Positions 17,963 through 29,124 of a DNA stretch of 64,000 bases are shown here, one piece after another; within the stretch, counting starts at the first letter, position 1; the number at the start of each line of letters is the position of its first letter. Source of the DNA: Chryseobacterium gleum. GTDB lineage: Bacteria > Bacteroidota > Bacteroidia > Flavobacteriales > Weeksellaceae. A program made the position numbers and the translations under genes. The stretch covers positions 5,542,923-5,606,922 of the forward strand of contig NZ_LR134289.1 of assembly GCF_900636535.1 (NCBI RefSeq), in the 5' to 3' direction. The notes below the pieces were generated by a model. It had not been told where the DNA came from, searched no databases, and was given only the letters and a program-made list of their open reading frames with translations.

Positions 17963-18967
17963 TTATTTTCTAAGCTTACTGAAAGAAGCCATCAAATAAA
18001 ATAAAAACGGCAGAATAAATAAAGATCCCAGCATCAATGCCCAGCCTAATGCAGCAATAGTTTTAGGCGGTGCCATATGTTCTAACAATGAAAGATGCTG
18101 TCCATTACCTAAAAGAATAATATCCGGATTATGCTGATAGGTAGCGGCCACAAGAATCATCACCATCTGAAAGCCTGCAAGAGCTCTCACCGGAAGTAAT
18201 TTTTGGGTATTCAGTGCTCTTAAAATAAGCAGTAAAGCAACAGTAGCAAAAGCAATAGCCATAATGCCCAAAGGCTTTGAAAATACCCACATCAAAAGAG
18301 GAATATCTGAAAGGTAAGCAGTAGCAAATACCAGAATTCCTGTAATCACAACAAATATCATTGTTTGTTTTGATTTTCTTATCATTAATAGCAATTCTTC
18401 TTTCCCACGGGTTTCTCTTAATGAAAAAATAGACGCAAGATAAGCACACAACGCTACAGTAAATAAGCCCACAGAAACCCCAAACCAGTTCAGCCAGCTG
18501 AAAACATACAGATCCAGAAAACCTGTTGCATCAGGATTGATAGAGTGGGAAACCGTTGCAGCTGCAATTAACCCCAAAAAGAAGGGAGTCAAAAGGCTCG
18601 CATAATAAAATATCTGCGTATATAAAACCTGCCAATTGTCTTTCACAGCATCATAATGCCTGAACGTAAAAGCTGTTCCTCTTGCAATAATTCCTAAAAG
18701 CATTAAGACTAAAGGAATGTGAAGATAAGTAGACATAGTGGTATAAATCTCCGGAAAGCCAACAAAAAGGATAACGATGGCAATAATCAGCCACATGTGA
18801 TTGGCTTCCCAAACAGGAGCAATAGATTCATACATAATCTCATGGGTTTTATGGCGGGCTTTTTTATTGGTGAACATTTCTACAATACCTGCTCCAAAGT
18901 CAGCTCCTCCCAGAATAATATAAAGACAAATGGATAGCCAGAGAAAACCTATTACAATGTAAATCAT
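17963..18967 (-). CDS. cydB: cytochrome bd ubiquinol/menaquinol oxidase subunit II
   Basis: A 334-residue integral membrane protein with about eight hydrophobic helices. It begins LWLSICLYIILGGADFGAGI, the conserved GADFGxG motif of CydB, and has EANHMWLI and FRHYD. It pairs with CydA in the high-affinity terminal oxidase. Start and stop overlap cydA by 4 bases. Confidence 0.95.
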   Translation of the reverse strand: MIYIVIGFLWLSICLYIILGGADFGAGIVEMFTNKKARHKTHEIMYESIAPVWEANHMWLIIAIVILFVGFPEIYTTMSTYLHIPLVLMLLGIIARGTAFTFRHYDAVKDNWQVLYTQIFYYASLLTPFFLGLIAAATVSHSINPDATGFLDLYVFSWLNWFGVSVGLFTVALCAYLASIFSLRETRGKEELLLMIRKSKQTMIFVVITGILVFATAYLSDIPLLMWVFSKPLGIMAIAFATVALLLILRALNTQKLLPVRALAGFQMVMILVAATYQHNPDIILLGNGQHLSLLEHMAPPKTIAALGWALMLGSLFILPFLFYLMASFSKLRK

Positions 18968-20307
18968 GATTTTTTGTTTTTATCGTTAAACTGAGAATCG
19001 GTAGGGTCATAAAGTTTTGGTACCATCTGTATCTGCCTTTTTAAAAGGAAAATCAGAATCAGTGATAAGGATACAAAAATTGCGGTGAAGAAATAGAATG
19101 AATATTGTATTCCCGGCATCGGGGTTACAGCATCTGCAGTTCTCATAATGCCATAGATAATCCATGGCTGTCTTCCTACTTCAGTTACGGTCCATCCCGC
19201 CTCCAGCGCAATATATCCAAAAGGCGTTGCGATGAGGAAGGTTTTTAACAGCCAGTTTTTACTCAGCCATTCTTTTCTGAAGAAGAAGGCATACAAATAG
19301 ACAGCTCCGATAACAATCATAATCACACCGAAGAAGATCATAATCTGAAAAGCATAATGAACAACTGCAATCGGAGGCCACTCATCTCTCGGGAAATCCT
19401 TGAGACCTTTTACTTCGGAATTGAAATCATTGCTTACCAGAAAGCTTAAAACTTTTGGGATTTTCACTGCATATTTTACTTCTTCATTTTTCTCGTCAGG
19501 AATTCCTCCAATCACGAATGAAGCTCCTTTTTCAGTTTCAAAATGCGCCTCCATAGCCGCAAGCTTGATCGGTTGTCTTTCTGCAACGGATTTGGCTGCA
19601 ACATCACCACTCAAAGGCGCACCAAATGCTCCAATCAGGGCAAAACCCACCGCAATTCTAAACGCTTTGGTGTGAAACTCAATATTCCTTTTTCGCATGA
19701 TCATAAAAGCATGAACTCCTGCAACTGCAAATCCTGTTGCACAAAAAGCAGCAACCGTCATATGAAGAGCCTGAGGAAACCATGCATCATTGAACATCGC
19801 TTTGATAGGATCTATATTAAGGTATTGTCCATTGATATAATCAAAACCGGTGGGAGAATTCATCCATGAGTTGGCTGCCACCACCAGGATTCCGGAAGCA
19901 AGTCCGCTTAGTCCCACAAGAAATCCGCAGAACCAGTGAAACCATTTATTAAACCTTTCCCATCCATATAAAAAGAACCCAATGGCAATTGCCTCAATAA
20001 AAAAGGCTGTTCCTTCCAGAGAAAAAGGCATTCCGAAAATAGGACCGGCATGTTTCATAAAACCAGGCCACAAAAGTCCCAGCTCAAAGGAAAGCATTGT
20101 TCCGGAAACCGCTCCGGTGGCAAAAAGGATAGCCACTCCTTTGCTCCATGCTTTTGTTAATCCTTTATATACTTCATTGTTGGTTTTAAGATATTTCCAA
20201 TGGGCAAAAGCCATAAGGAATGGCATCACCATACCCACACAGGAGAATATGATATGAAAGCCCAGGGAAAGTGCCATCTGAGCACGTGCTGCTATAAAAT
20301 CATCCAT
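18964..20307 (-). CDS. cydA: cytochrome bd oxidase subunit I
   Basis: The haem-bearing subunit that oxidises quinol and reduces oxygen. At 447 residues it is the short-Q-loop form (E. coli has 522). His18 in LGFHIIFSCVGM matches the haem b595 ligand. FELGLLWPGFMKHAGPIFG, SLEGTAFFIEAIAIG and WTVTEVGRQPWIIYG are all conserved family segments. The host makes menaquinone (menG is in the window), so menaquinol is the likely donor. Confidence 0.95.
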   Translation of the reverse strand: MDDFIAARAQMALSLGFHIIFSCVGMVMPFLMAFAHWKYLKTNNEVYKGLTKAWSKGVAILFATGAVSGTMLSFELGLLWPGFMKHAGPIFGMPFSLEGTAFFIEAIAIGFFLYGWERFNKWFHWFCGFLVGLSGLASGILVVAANSWMNSPTGFDYINGQYLNIDPIKAMFNDAWFPQALHMTVAAFCATGFAVAGVHAFMIMRKRNIEFHTKAFRIAVGFALIGAFGAPLSGDVAAKSVAERQPIKLAAMEAHFETEKGASFVIGGIPDEKNEEVKYAVKIPKVLSFLVSNDFNSEVKGLKDFPRDEWPPIAVVHYAFQIMIFFGVIMIVIGAVYLYAFFFRKEWLSKNWLLKTFLIATPFGYIALEAGWTVTEVGRQPWIIYGIMRTADAVTPMPGIQYSFYFFTAIFVSLSLILIFLLKRQIQMVPKLYDPTDSQFNDKNKKS

Positions 20308-20372
20308 AATATCAACTTTTCAGTAAATAAATTTACGCATAAATTATTGATGATGAATATGATTTACAACAG

Positions 20373-20402
20373 TTGCTATCTCACCAATACATTTTAATTT
20401 TG
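20373..20402 (+). promoter_or_regulatory. gyrB promoter
   Basis: TTG at 20373-20375, 19-base spacer, TAATTTTG at 20395-20402. This fits the flavobacterial consensus and predicts a 5' untranslated region of about 130 bases before the gyrB ATG at 20542. Confidence 0.6.
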
Positions 20403-20472
20403 TTTCTTTTACCCGCTCACTAATCCTTATGTTTTTCTAAAGAAAACTCCACATTTTTTTGACACTTTTTAA

Positions 20473-22476
<2,004 letters not shown>

Positions 22477-22495
22477 ACGTTTTTAAAAATATAAT

Positions 22496-22528
22496 AAAAA
22501 AGCTTCCGATTATTTGGAAGCTTTTTTT
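22496..22528 (+). terminator. gyrB terminator
   Basis: AAAAAAGCTTCC, 8-base loop, GGAAGC then seven T, 20 bases after the stop codon. The A-run opposite the T-run could let it work in both directions. Confidence 0.9.
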
Positions 22529-22557
22529 ATATTTGGACAAATCAAAAAACAAATAAT

Positions 22558-22980
22558 ATGTTAACTCTTTTACAAACAGACCCTTATAACGGGACAGATG
22601 CAGTGTCTGGCGCAGCCGCTGCAGGCATAGGAATGGGAGCTATGTTCTTCGGATTATTGTGCTATGTATTCTATGGATATTGCATGTACAAAATCTTTCA
22701 GAAAGCAGGAAGACAGGATGCCTGGGCTGCTTTTATTCCTATTTATAATACAATCGTATTGCTGGAAATCGTGAAAAAACCAATCTGGTGGATCATTCTT
22801 TTCTTTATTCCATTGGTCAATATTTTTGCATGCTGGGTTGTATATGACAGACTTGCCAAAGGATTTGGAAAAGAAACACCGCTTTACACGATTCTGATTC
22901 TGCTTTTCGGATTTATTTTTATTCCGGTATTGGGACTTGGAAGTGATCAATTCGATGGCAAACGTATTCCAAATGATTAA
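22558..22980 (+). CDS. DUF5684-type small membrane protein
   Basis: A 140-residue protein with four hydrophobic segments. The sequence YKIFQKAGRQDAWAAFIPIYN, cut by helices and followed by FIPLVNIFACWVVYDRLAKGFGK, is typical of DUF5684 proteins, sometimes annotated near signal peptidase I. Function is unknown. It sits alone between two terminators. Confidence 0.75.
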   Translation: MLTLLQTDPYNGTDAVSGAAAAGIGMGAMFFGLLCYVFYGYCMYKIFQKAGRQDAWAAFIPIYNTIVLLEIVKKPIWWIILFFIPLVNIFACWVVYDRLAKGFGKETPLYTILILLFGFIFIPVLGLGSDQFDGKRIPND

Positions 22981-23002
22981 ATAATATAAGAAAGAGAAAA
23001 TT

Positions 23003-23030
23003 AAAAGACTTCAGCAATGAGGTCTTTTTT
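23003..23030 (+). terminator. terminator of the DUF5684 gene
   Basis: AAAAGACTTC, loop AGCAAT, GAGGTCTTTT then TT: a 10-bp stem with one G-U pair plus a T-run. Confidence 0.85.
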
Positions 23031-23131
23031 ATTGATAATATGCATTTGTAGAATTAATTGTACCTCTGTTTCATATTAATTCTACACCTTTTGAATTATA
23101 TGAGTTGTAAATTATTCTAAATTTGAAACGC

Positions 23132-23339
23132 AGACAATATGAAGCTTATCCCTTCATGCAGCAGAATACATATTCTTCTTTCAATATAGAATGAATAAAA
23201 ATATTCTGCTTTAACTTTTCAGAAATAACTCATGAAAAGTTGATAATGTGTTCATAGCCTTATAGGTACATTTCAAAACAGTACTTTTTTAAGTATTAGG
23301 TTAAGGGCTTCACTGGTTGAAGCCTTTTATATTTTTTTT
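23132..23339 (+). ncRNA. candidate structured small RNA
   Basis: A 403-base gap without a gene. TAAATTTG at 23118-23125 is a possible -7 box. After it come ATGAAG/CTTCAT (23139-23157); a 9-bp stem 23160-23168/23202-23210 enclosing a smaller ATTCT/AGAAT hairpin; a perfect 9-bp stem 23213-23221/23233-23241; and a terminator GGCTTCA-CTGGT-TGAAGCC (23306-23324) with a long T-run. Such serial stems ending in an intrinsic terminator suggest a trans-acting RNA of about 200 bases. No family recognised; the start is a guess. Confidence 0.45.
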
Positions 23340-23383
23340 AACAGTTATTAAGATTTTCTTATTTTTGCATCATCTTAATAACT

Positions 23384-25276
23384 ATGATGAAAATATTAGT
23401 CCTTGGGGCTTTATCTACCGCCTCATTATATTTTGCACAAAGCTATCCTGCTTCTGCAATTCCGGTAAATTTAAAGAAAAACGCTGATGTTGTTATACGA
23501 AAGGATTTTACAACCATTCAGATCAACAAAATTGATGAAATAAAATATCAGTATAATAAGGTAACTACAGTTTTAAATAAAGATGGGGACGAGGAGGCAG
23601 TAGCTTACATTCCTTATGATAAATCAAAAAGTATTTCGAATATAAAGGTTACAATCTATGATGAATCAGGGAAGAAAATTAAAAGTGTTTCAAAGTCTGA
23701 TTTTAAAGATGTAGCGAACAACCCTCAGGGAGTTTTTTATTCTGATAACAGGATATTGGTTTATTCATATACACCGGTTCAATATCCTTATACTGTTGAT
23801 TTTTCTTACGAAGCGGAAGATGAAGATACTGTTTTCATCCCGGATTTTGTGCCCTTTACTTCTACTAAAATAGCACTGGAAGAAGCACAGTTTAAAATTG
23901 TTAACACCTCGGGAATAGAACTAAGATCTAAAATTTACCCTTCAAAATACAATTATACCACCGTGATAGAAAGCGGCAGTGGCAATGATAAAACATATAC
24001 CTATAAAAATGTACCTGCCATTGATGATGCTTTTATGATCCCACAGCCTGTTAAAATCTTACCTGCGGTCAACTTTGCTCTGGCAAAATTCAGTCTGGCA
24101 GGAAAGCAGGGAACTTTGAATAACTGGACAGATTTCGGAACCTGGATCTACAATGATCTTCTGGTTCCTGTTTCTGCATCTACTCCTGCTATTAAAGCTG
24201 AGGTTGCGTCTTTACAATTACAGGGTTCTGTAGAAGATAAAGTAAAGAAAATTTATCAGTATATGCAGAACAAAACCCGGTATATAGCTGTTTCATTAGG
24301 AATAGGAGGCTGGCAGCCCATGCTGCCGGATGAAGTTCAGAAAAAAGGATATGGTGACTGCAAGGGACTTACCAACTATATGAAGATTCTTTTGAATGAA
24401 GCAGGAATTCCTTCTAATTATTGTATCATCAATTCCGGACGGTCACAGGTTTCCTTTGATCCGGAATTTCCTGCTATGGGTGGAAACCATATTATTCTTA
24501 TGGTTCCTACAGAAAAAGGAAATATATGGCTGGAAAATACCTCTCAGCAAATTGCTTTCAACCATTTAAGTTACAGTACCACCGACAGAAATGTACTTGC
24601 TGTAACTCCGAAAGGAATAGAACTGATCAATACACCCGTTTATAAAGCGGAACAGAATAAAGAAAAACAGAAATTAAGAGTCAACCTTAATGAAGATAAC
24701 AGTATTACAGGAAGCGGCAGCTTTTCCTATACCGGAAATCAATATGACTACAACTTAAGTTTTGTCAATCTTGATCCTAAGGAAAAAAATGATGCTATAA
24801 AAAGGAGGTTTGATATTTTAAACTTTGAAAAAGTAGAAATGAAAAATTTTAATAACGACAGAGACAATGCCGTTATTACTTATGATCTGGATTTCAAGAC
24901 CAATAATTTCTCCAAGAAAGCCGGAAACAGCCTTCTTTTCAGATCTGTACCAATTTTTACCGATGCTGTCTTTAAAACGGATGAAAACCGTGAGCTTCCT
25001 TTTGAAGTAGGGATGTCTTATGAGGACGAGTATGAAATTGCTTTTGTTCTTCCTTTAGGCTATAAAGTGGATGAAATTCCTGACAACTCAAATATCACTT
25101 CTGAATTCGGATCCTATAAGCTAGGTTTTGTTAAAGGTGACGGACAGGTAATGGTGACCCGGAAGATACAGATTAATAAAGGATTATATCCGAAAGAAAA
25201 GTACAATGACTATATCAATTTCAGAAAAAAGATTCTGAATATGGACAATTCAAAAATTTTAATAACAAAAATATAA
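23384..25276 (+). CDS. secreted DUF3857/transglutaminase-like protein
   Basis: A 630-residue exported protein with a signal peptide of about 19 residues, an N-terminal DUF3857 beta-domain, then a transglutaminase-like core with GYGDCKGLTNYM (catalytic Cys) and GGNHIILMVP (His), and a C-terminal DUF3858-like beta region. It lies 2 bases before a paralogue with the same order of domains. The substrate is unknown. TATTTTTG at 23360-23367 is a possible -7 box. Confidence 0.85.
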   Translation: MMKILVLGALSTASLYFAQSYPASAIPVNLKKNADVVIRKDFTTIQINKIDEIKYQYNKVTTVLNKDGDEEAVAYIPYDKSKSISNIKVTIYDESGKKIKSVSKSDFKDVANNPQGVFYSDNRILVYSYTPVQYPYTVDFSYEAEDEDTVFIPDFVPFTSTKIALEEAQFKIVNTSGIELRSKIYPSKYNYTTVIESGSGNDKTYTYKNVPAIDDAFMIPQPVKILPAVNFALAKFSLAGKQGTLNNWTDFGTWIYNDLLVPVSASTPAIKAEVASLQLQGSVEDKVKKIYQYMQNKTRYIAVSLGIGGWQPMLPDEVQKKGYGDCKGLTNYMKILLNEAGIPSNYCIINSGRSQVSFDPEFPAMGGNHIILMVPTEKGNIWLENTSQQIAFNHLSYSTTDRNVLAVTPKGIELINTPVYKAEQNKEKQKLRVNLNEDNSITGSGSFSYTGNQYDYNLSFVNLDPKEKNDAIKRRFDILNFEKVEMKNFNNDRDNAVITYDLDFKTNNFSKKAGNSLLFRSVPIFTDAVFKTDENRELPFEVGMSYEDEYEIAFVLPLGYKVDEIPDNSNITSEFGSYKLGFVKGDGQVMVTRKIQINKGLYPKEKYNDYINFRKKILNMDNSKILITKI

Positions 25277-25278
25277 CC

Positions 25279-27213
25279 ATGAAAAAAATAATAGTATTGC
25301 TTCTGTGCTCTACCAATGCAATATTACTCAACGCTCAGAAAAAATATGAATTTCTGAATCCACCTAAATTTAACGAGGCAGATCTGTCCAAAGCAAAATC
25401 TTTGTTGGATGAAAATGCACCTGCCGAAATTTTGTATAAATCTGCTTATTTTATGGTAGATGCCAATACCGGTAATCTTCACAAAAGATATTTTTACAGA
25501 GTGAAGATATACGATAAAGATAAAGCAGAAGACTGGTTGAATCTCGAAATTCCTATTTATAATGTTGGAAGCAACAGAGAATCACTGGGGAAGTTCAAGG
25601 CATTTACCTACAATCTTGAGAATGGAGCGGCTGTTCCTTTAAAAGTAGAAAAGAGTTCTCAATATAAAAGTAAAGAGAATAAATATGTTACGCTGACAAA
25701 ATTTGCTTTTCCAGGCGTAAAAAACGGATCGGTTATAGAATATCAGTATGAGATTGTATCTCCGTTCCGGTTTATGATTCCAGAGGTGCTGATAGAATCT
25801 GATACCCCTTCACTGAATACAGAATATGTTTTAGATGCACCCATCAATATGTCTTATAATGTAAACTATACCGGAGGCCTTACCCCTAAGTACAGGGAAA
25901 TGGAGGAGAGGCTGTTGTATGGTACTCAATATAAAACCTTTAGATTTGCTTATGAAAATTTAACTGGCTTTAAAACGGAGAAATTTGTAAGAAATGACAG
26001 GAATTTCAGAACAAAAATAAGTGCCGAGCTGAACTCTACCAATTTTGGTGAGCTTAAGCTGTATTCATCTTCATGGGACCAGATTGCCAAGAGACTTTAT
26101 GAAAGTGAAGACTTTGGAGGAGAACTGAAAAGAACAAAGCTTGCAAAAGAAAATATGCCTGCCGGAGTTTCGGAAATGAAGACTGACCTTGAAAAGGCAA
26201 ATGCTATCTTTTCATACGTACAGAAAACTTTTACCTGGAATAAAGATAAAGGAATTTATACTGAAGACGGGATTAAGAAGCTTTTGGAAACCAAAACAGG
26301 GAATGATGCAGAAATTAATCTTTTTCTTGTGATGATGCTTCGCGAAGCTGGTCTTAAAGCTGATCCGTTGGTTATTTCTACCGTAGAAAACGGTCTTATC
26401 AATCTGGTGTCTCCTAACGTATCCAATATGAATTTTGTATTGGCTACTGTTAAGCTGGATGATCAGTTACATATTTATGATGCCACCTCCAAGCAGTCTT
26501 CATTGGATGAAATCCCCCTTAAAAACTGGAACCAGTATGGAATCCTGGTAACCAAAGATAAGGCACTGCAGATTCAAATGGCTAATCTGAAATCAAGCAA
26601 TACTTACCTTACCGTGAATGCCAGAATTAATGATGACGGAAGTATTTCCGGAACCTATTCAGACAAAGATACCGGTGCCTATGCCATGTATGTTAAAGAC
26701 AGCTATGATGATAATCCGGAAAAATATAAAAAGCAGTATAAAGAGAATTTCTCAATAGATTTCACGGATATTGATTCAAAAGTATTGGAAAACGGAGAAT
26801 TTGAAAGCAGTATGAAGTTTTCTTCAACAAACCTTATTGACAGAGTAGGAAAGAAAATGATTATTAATCCAATGTTGTTTTTAAATAAAAATTCCAATGA
26901 ATTTGATCAGACCGAAGTCCGAAAATATCCTATCGATTTCGGATCTCCTATAACCAAAGTTAAAAAGGTAATTCTTGAAATTCCTGATGGATATGTAATT
27001 GAGGAAATGCCTAAAGAGAAAAAGATTGTAACGGAAGACAAAGAAATAGCCTATACCTATTCAGTACAACAAAAAGGAAATAAGCTGGAAGTAACCACAA
27101 CCACAAAGGTTAACAGTTCAGACTATCCGAAAGAATATTATCCCGCATTTAAACAAATCTGGGGAGTTGCTTCAAAATTTGAAAATCAGGTGATCAGCCT
27201 CGTTAAAAAGTAA
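25279..27213 (+). CDS. secreted DUF3857 protein with degenerate transglutaminase fold
   Basis: A 644-residue paralogue of the preceding gene, with a signal peptide (MKKIIVLLLCSTNAILLNAQ) and the DUF3857 region VKIYDKDKAEDWLNLEIPIY. In the transglutaminase-like domain the segment matching the Cys motif reads KTGNDAEINLFLVMMLREAG, with Ala where the catalytic Cys should be. It is therefore probably non-catalytic and may bind or assist its neighbour. Confidence 0.85.
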   Translation: MKKIIVLLLCSTNAILLNAQKKYEFLNPPKFNEADLSKAKSLLDENAPAEILYKSAYFMVDANTGNLHKRYFYRVKIYDKDKAEDWLNLEIPIYNVGSNRESLGKFKAFTYNLENGAAVPLKVEKSSQYKSKENKYVTLTKFAFPGVKNGSVIEYQYEIVSPFRFMIPEVLIESDTPSLNTEYVLDAPINMSYNVNYTGGLTPKYREMEERLLYGTQYKTFRFAYENLTGFKTEKFVRNDRNFRTKISAELNSTNFGELKLYSSSWDQIAKRLYESEDFGGELKRTKLAKENMPAGVSEMKTDLEKANAIFSYVQKTFTWNKDKGIYTEDGIKKLLETKTGNDAEINLFLVMMLREAGLKADPLVISTVENGLINLVSPNVSNMNFVLATVKLDDQLHIYDATSKQSSLDEIPLKNWNQYGILVTKDKALQIQMANLKSSNTYLTVNARINDDGSISGTYSDKDTGAYAMYVKDSYDDNPEKYKKQYKENFSIDFTDIDSKVLENGEFESSMKFSSTNLIDRVGKKMIINPMLFLNKNSNEFDQTEVRKYPIDFGSPITKVKKVILEIPDGYVIEEMPKEKKIVTEDKEIAYTYSVQQKGNKLEVTTTTKVNSSDYPKEYYPAFKQIWGVASKFENQVISLVKK

Positions 27214-27253
27214 TTTTTTAGTACGATTTAAATAAAAAATAAAAAATTTTCAG

Positions 27254-27282
27254 AAACCATTCATCTTTTGAATGGTTTTTGT
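27254..27282 (+). terminator. terminator after the DUF3857 pair
   Basis: AAACCATTCA, loop TCTTT, TGAATGGTTT then TT. Clear intrinsic terminator 40 bases past the stop. Confidence 0.85.
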
Positions 27283-27304
27283 ATTTGATATCAAAAAATA
27301 AATT

Positions 27305-28129
27305 ATGAAAAACACGATTGCTGTTATAGCATTATCTTCTTTCCTGGCCGTGGCTTCCTGTAAAAAAAGCGAAACAACAGGACAGGCAGAAAAAACAGAA
27401 AACAAAGCTGCAGAAGAATTTGTAGTAGATTCTGTAAAAGTAAATGACTCTACAAAAATTACAGATTCCTTAAAAGTGAGCTTCACTTCAAAACTGTTGG
27501 TTTTCCCTACTTTAAAAGATAAAAAACTGCTGGACAGCATCTATTTCCAGAATGAAAAAATCAAAGACTTTTCCAAAGCCGGGCTTCAGGCTTATCTTGA
27601 TAAAGAAAAGAATGACTATTTCAATGCTGTAAAAAACGATAATAAAGACTGGCTTTCAGATGTGACCTATGCCCAGAATTGGTATTCAAGCTCACACATG
27701 AACCTGATTTCCAATAAAAATGGTTATATGCATATTCAGTATGTAGGAAGCGGTTATGAAGGAGGAGCTCATGATAATTACGGATTTTCAGAAAGGGTTT
27801 TTGATCTTAAAAACAACAGAAAAATGGAGTTGAAAGATATTACTTCAATGCCTAAAAATAAAATAGAAGCCATTCTGATGAAAAATATCGATAAAATTAA
27901 CAGCGGAACGATGGATGGCGACGGAGAAGTTAAGAATTCGGAAATGTTATTGGTAGATAAAATTCCGGCTTCTGATAATTTCTATTTTGATGACAAAAAC
28001 CTGTATTTTCACTACAGTCCTTATGAAATTGCAGCTTTTGCGGCCGGGGATATTACAATTCCTGTTTCATGGGAAGATCTGAAAGATACCTTAAATGCAG
28101 AATTCAAAGAAAGAATGAAAATTAAATAA
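27305..28129 (+). CDS. RsiV-like (DUF3298) lipoprotein
   Basis: A 274-residue lipoprotein (FLAVASC lipobox, Cys at about residue 19), then a charged linker rich in Lys, Thr and Asp, and a DUF4163/DUF3298-type domain with GYEGGAHDNYGFSERVFDLK, KMELKDI and FYFDDKNLYFHYSPYEIAAFAAG. In Bacillus the family includes RsiV, an anti-sigma factor that binds lysozyme. No sigma factor gene is adjacent here, so that role is not implied. Confidence 0.8.
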   Translation: MKNTIAVIALSSFLAVASCKKSETTGQAEKTENKAAEEFVVDSVKVNDSTKITDSLKVSFTSKLLVFPTLKDKKLLDSIYFQNEKIKDFSKAGLQAYLDKEKNDYFNAVKNDNKDWLSDVTYAQNWYSSSHMNLISNKNGYMHIQYVGSGYEGGAHDNYGFSERVFDLKNNRKMELKDITSMPKNKIEAILMKNIDKINSGTMDGDGEVKNSEMLLVDKIPASDNFYFDDKNLYFHYSPYEIAAFAAGDITIPVSWEDLKDTLNAEFKERMKIK

Positions 28130-28132
28130 ATT

Positions 28133-28160
28133 AATGCTTCCAGTTCTGGAAGCATTTTTT
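28133..28160 (+). terminator. terminator of the RsiV-like gene
   Basis: AATGCTTCCAG-TT-CTGGAAGCATT followed by TTTT. It rules out the upstream in-frame ATG at 28134 as start of the next gene. Confidence 0.85.
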
Positions 28161-28172
28161 AATTTTGTGGTG

Positions 28173-29024
28173 ATGGACAAAGTAGCTTTTATTATCAATC
28201 CTTTTTCGGCCAAAAAAAACTATCAGCCGTTTTTGAACGAACTTAAAACAAAGGTGAAAGACCCGTTGTATTACGTGTCAGAATCTATTCCCGGAACAGA
28301 TGAGTTTATTCAGGCTCATTTTGAGGAAGTGGATATTTTTGTGGCAATAGGAGGAGACGGTACTATTTCTACAGTAGCCAAAAACCTTATTAATACAGAG
28401 AAAATCCTCGCAATTTTCCCGGCCGGCTCTGGAAACGGATTTTCCAATGAGACACGATTCAGCAAAAACCTGGATGAACTTTTGGAAAAAATAAAAGCAA
28501 AAAACTCCAGGAAAATAGATACTTTTACTGTGAACGACAGGCTTTCCATCAATGTCTCAGGAACAGGTTTTGACGGAAAGGTTGTAAAGGAATTTGAAAA
28601 AACAAGTCGCGGATTCAAAAATTACATCAAAGTTTCCCTGAAGACTTTCTTCAATTACAAGCCAATTAAAGTAAAGTTTTTTGATGAAGCTTATCAGCAG
28701 TACAATGGAAGATATCTGATGATGAACATTGCCAATACCCGCCAGTTTGGTAACAATGCATACATTGCTCCCAAAGCCAGCAAAAGTGATGGTTTGGTTG
28801 ATATGGTTCTGGTGAAGAAATTTCCGCTTACGTATTCTGCGCTTTTTGCTTTCAGAATGTTTACCAAAAGATTGAAAGATGATGAATATGTTACTTATCT
28901 TCCTGTCTCTGAAATATCATTTAAAGTCAATACCAAAAACTGGCATCTGGATGGTGAATTTAATAAAATCAAATCACCGATTCACATTAAGGTACAACCT
29001 TCAAGTCTGAATATTCTGATTTAA
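28173..29024 (+). CDS. diacylglycerol/lipid kinase, YegS/BmrU type
   Basis: A 283-residue kinase starting MDKVAFIINPFSAKK. It carries the nucleotide motifs of the DAGK catalytic fold, FVAIGGDGTISTVAKNLI and FPAGSGNGFSNE, and later SINVSGTGFDGKVVKEF. It phosphorylates a lipid alcohol, whose identity is not shown. An upstream in-frame ATG lies inside the previous terminator and is rejected. TAATTTTG at 28160-28167 would put the transcript start at or next to the ATG, giving a nearly leaderless mRNA. Confidence 0.85.
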   Translation: MDKVAFIINPFSAKKNYQPFLNELKTKVKDPLYYVSESIPGTDEFIQAHFEEVDIFVAIGGDGTISTVAKNLINTEKILAIFPAGSGNGFSNETRFSKNLDELLEKIKAKNSRKIDTFTVNDRLSINVSGTGFDGKVVKEFEKTSRGFKNYIKVSLKTFFNYKPIKVKFFDEAYQQYNGRYLMMNIANTRQFGNNAYIAPKASKSDGLVDMVLVKKFPLTYSALFAFRMFTKRLKDDEYVTYLPVSEISFKVNTKNWHLDGEFNKIKSPIHIKVQPSSLNILI

Positions 29025-29124
29025 GGTCCAAGATTCAAGGTTTAAAGTTTTTTTAGTTTAGTCTTTAATGGCTAATCCCTTCAACCTAAAACCTGCTATC
29101 TATAATCTCCCATCTGCTACCTGC
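29025..29124. repeat. degenerate G-then-C skewed intergenic repeat
   Basis: Between convergent genes. It begins GGTCCAAGATTCAAGG and ends with CTCCCATCTGCTACCTGC-like words, the same family as at 9130. It might act as a loose hairpin between the two 3' ends. Confidence 0.5.
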
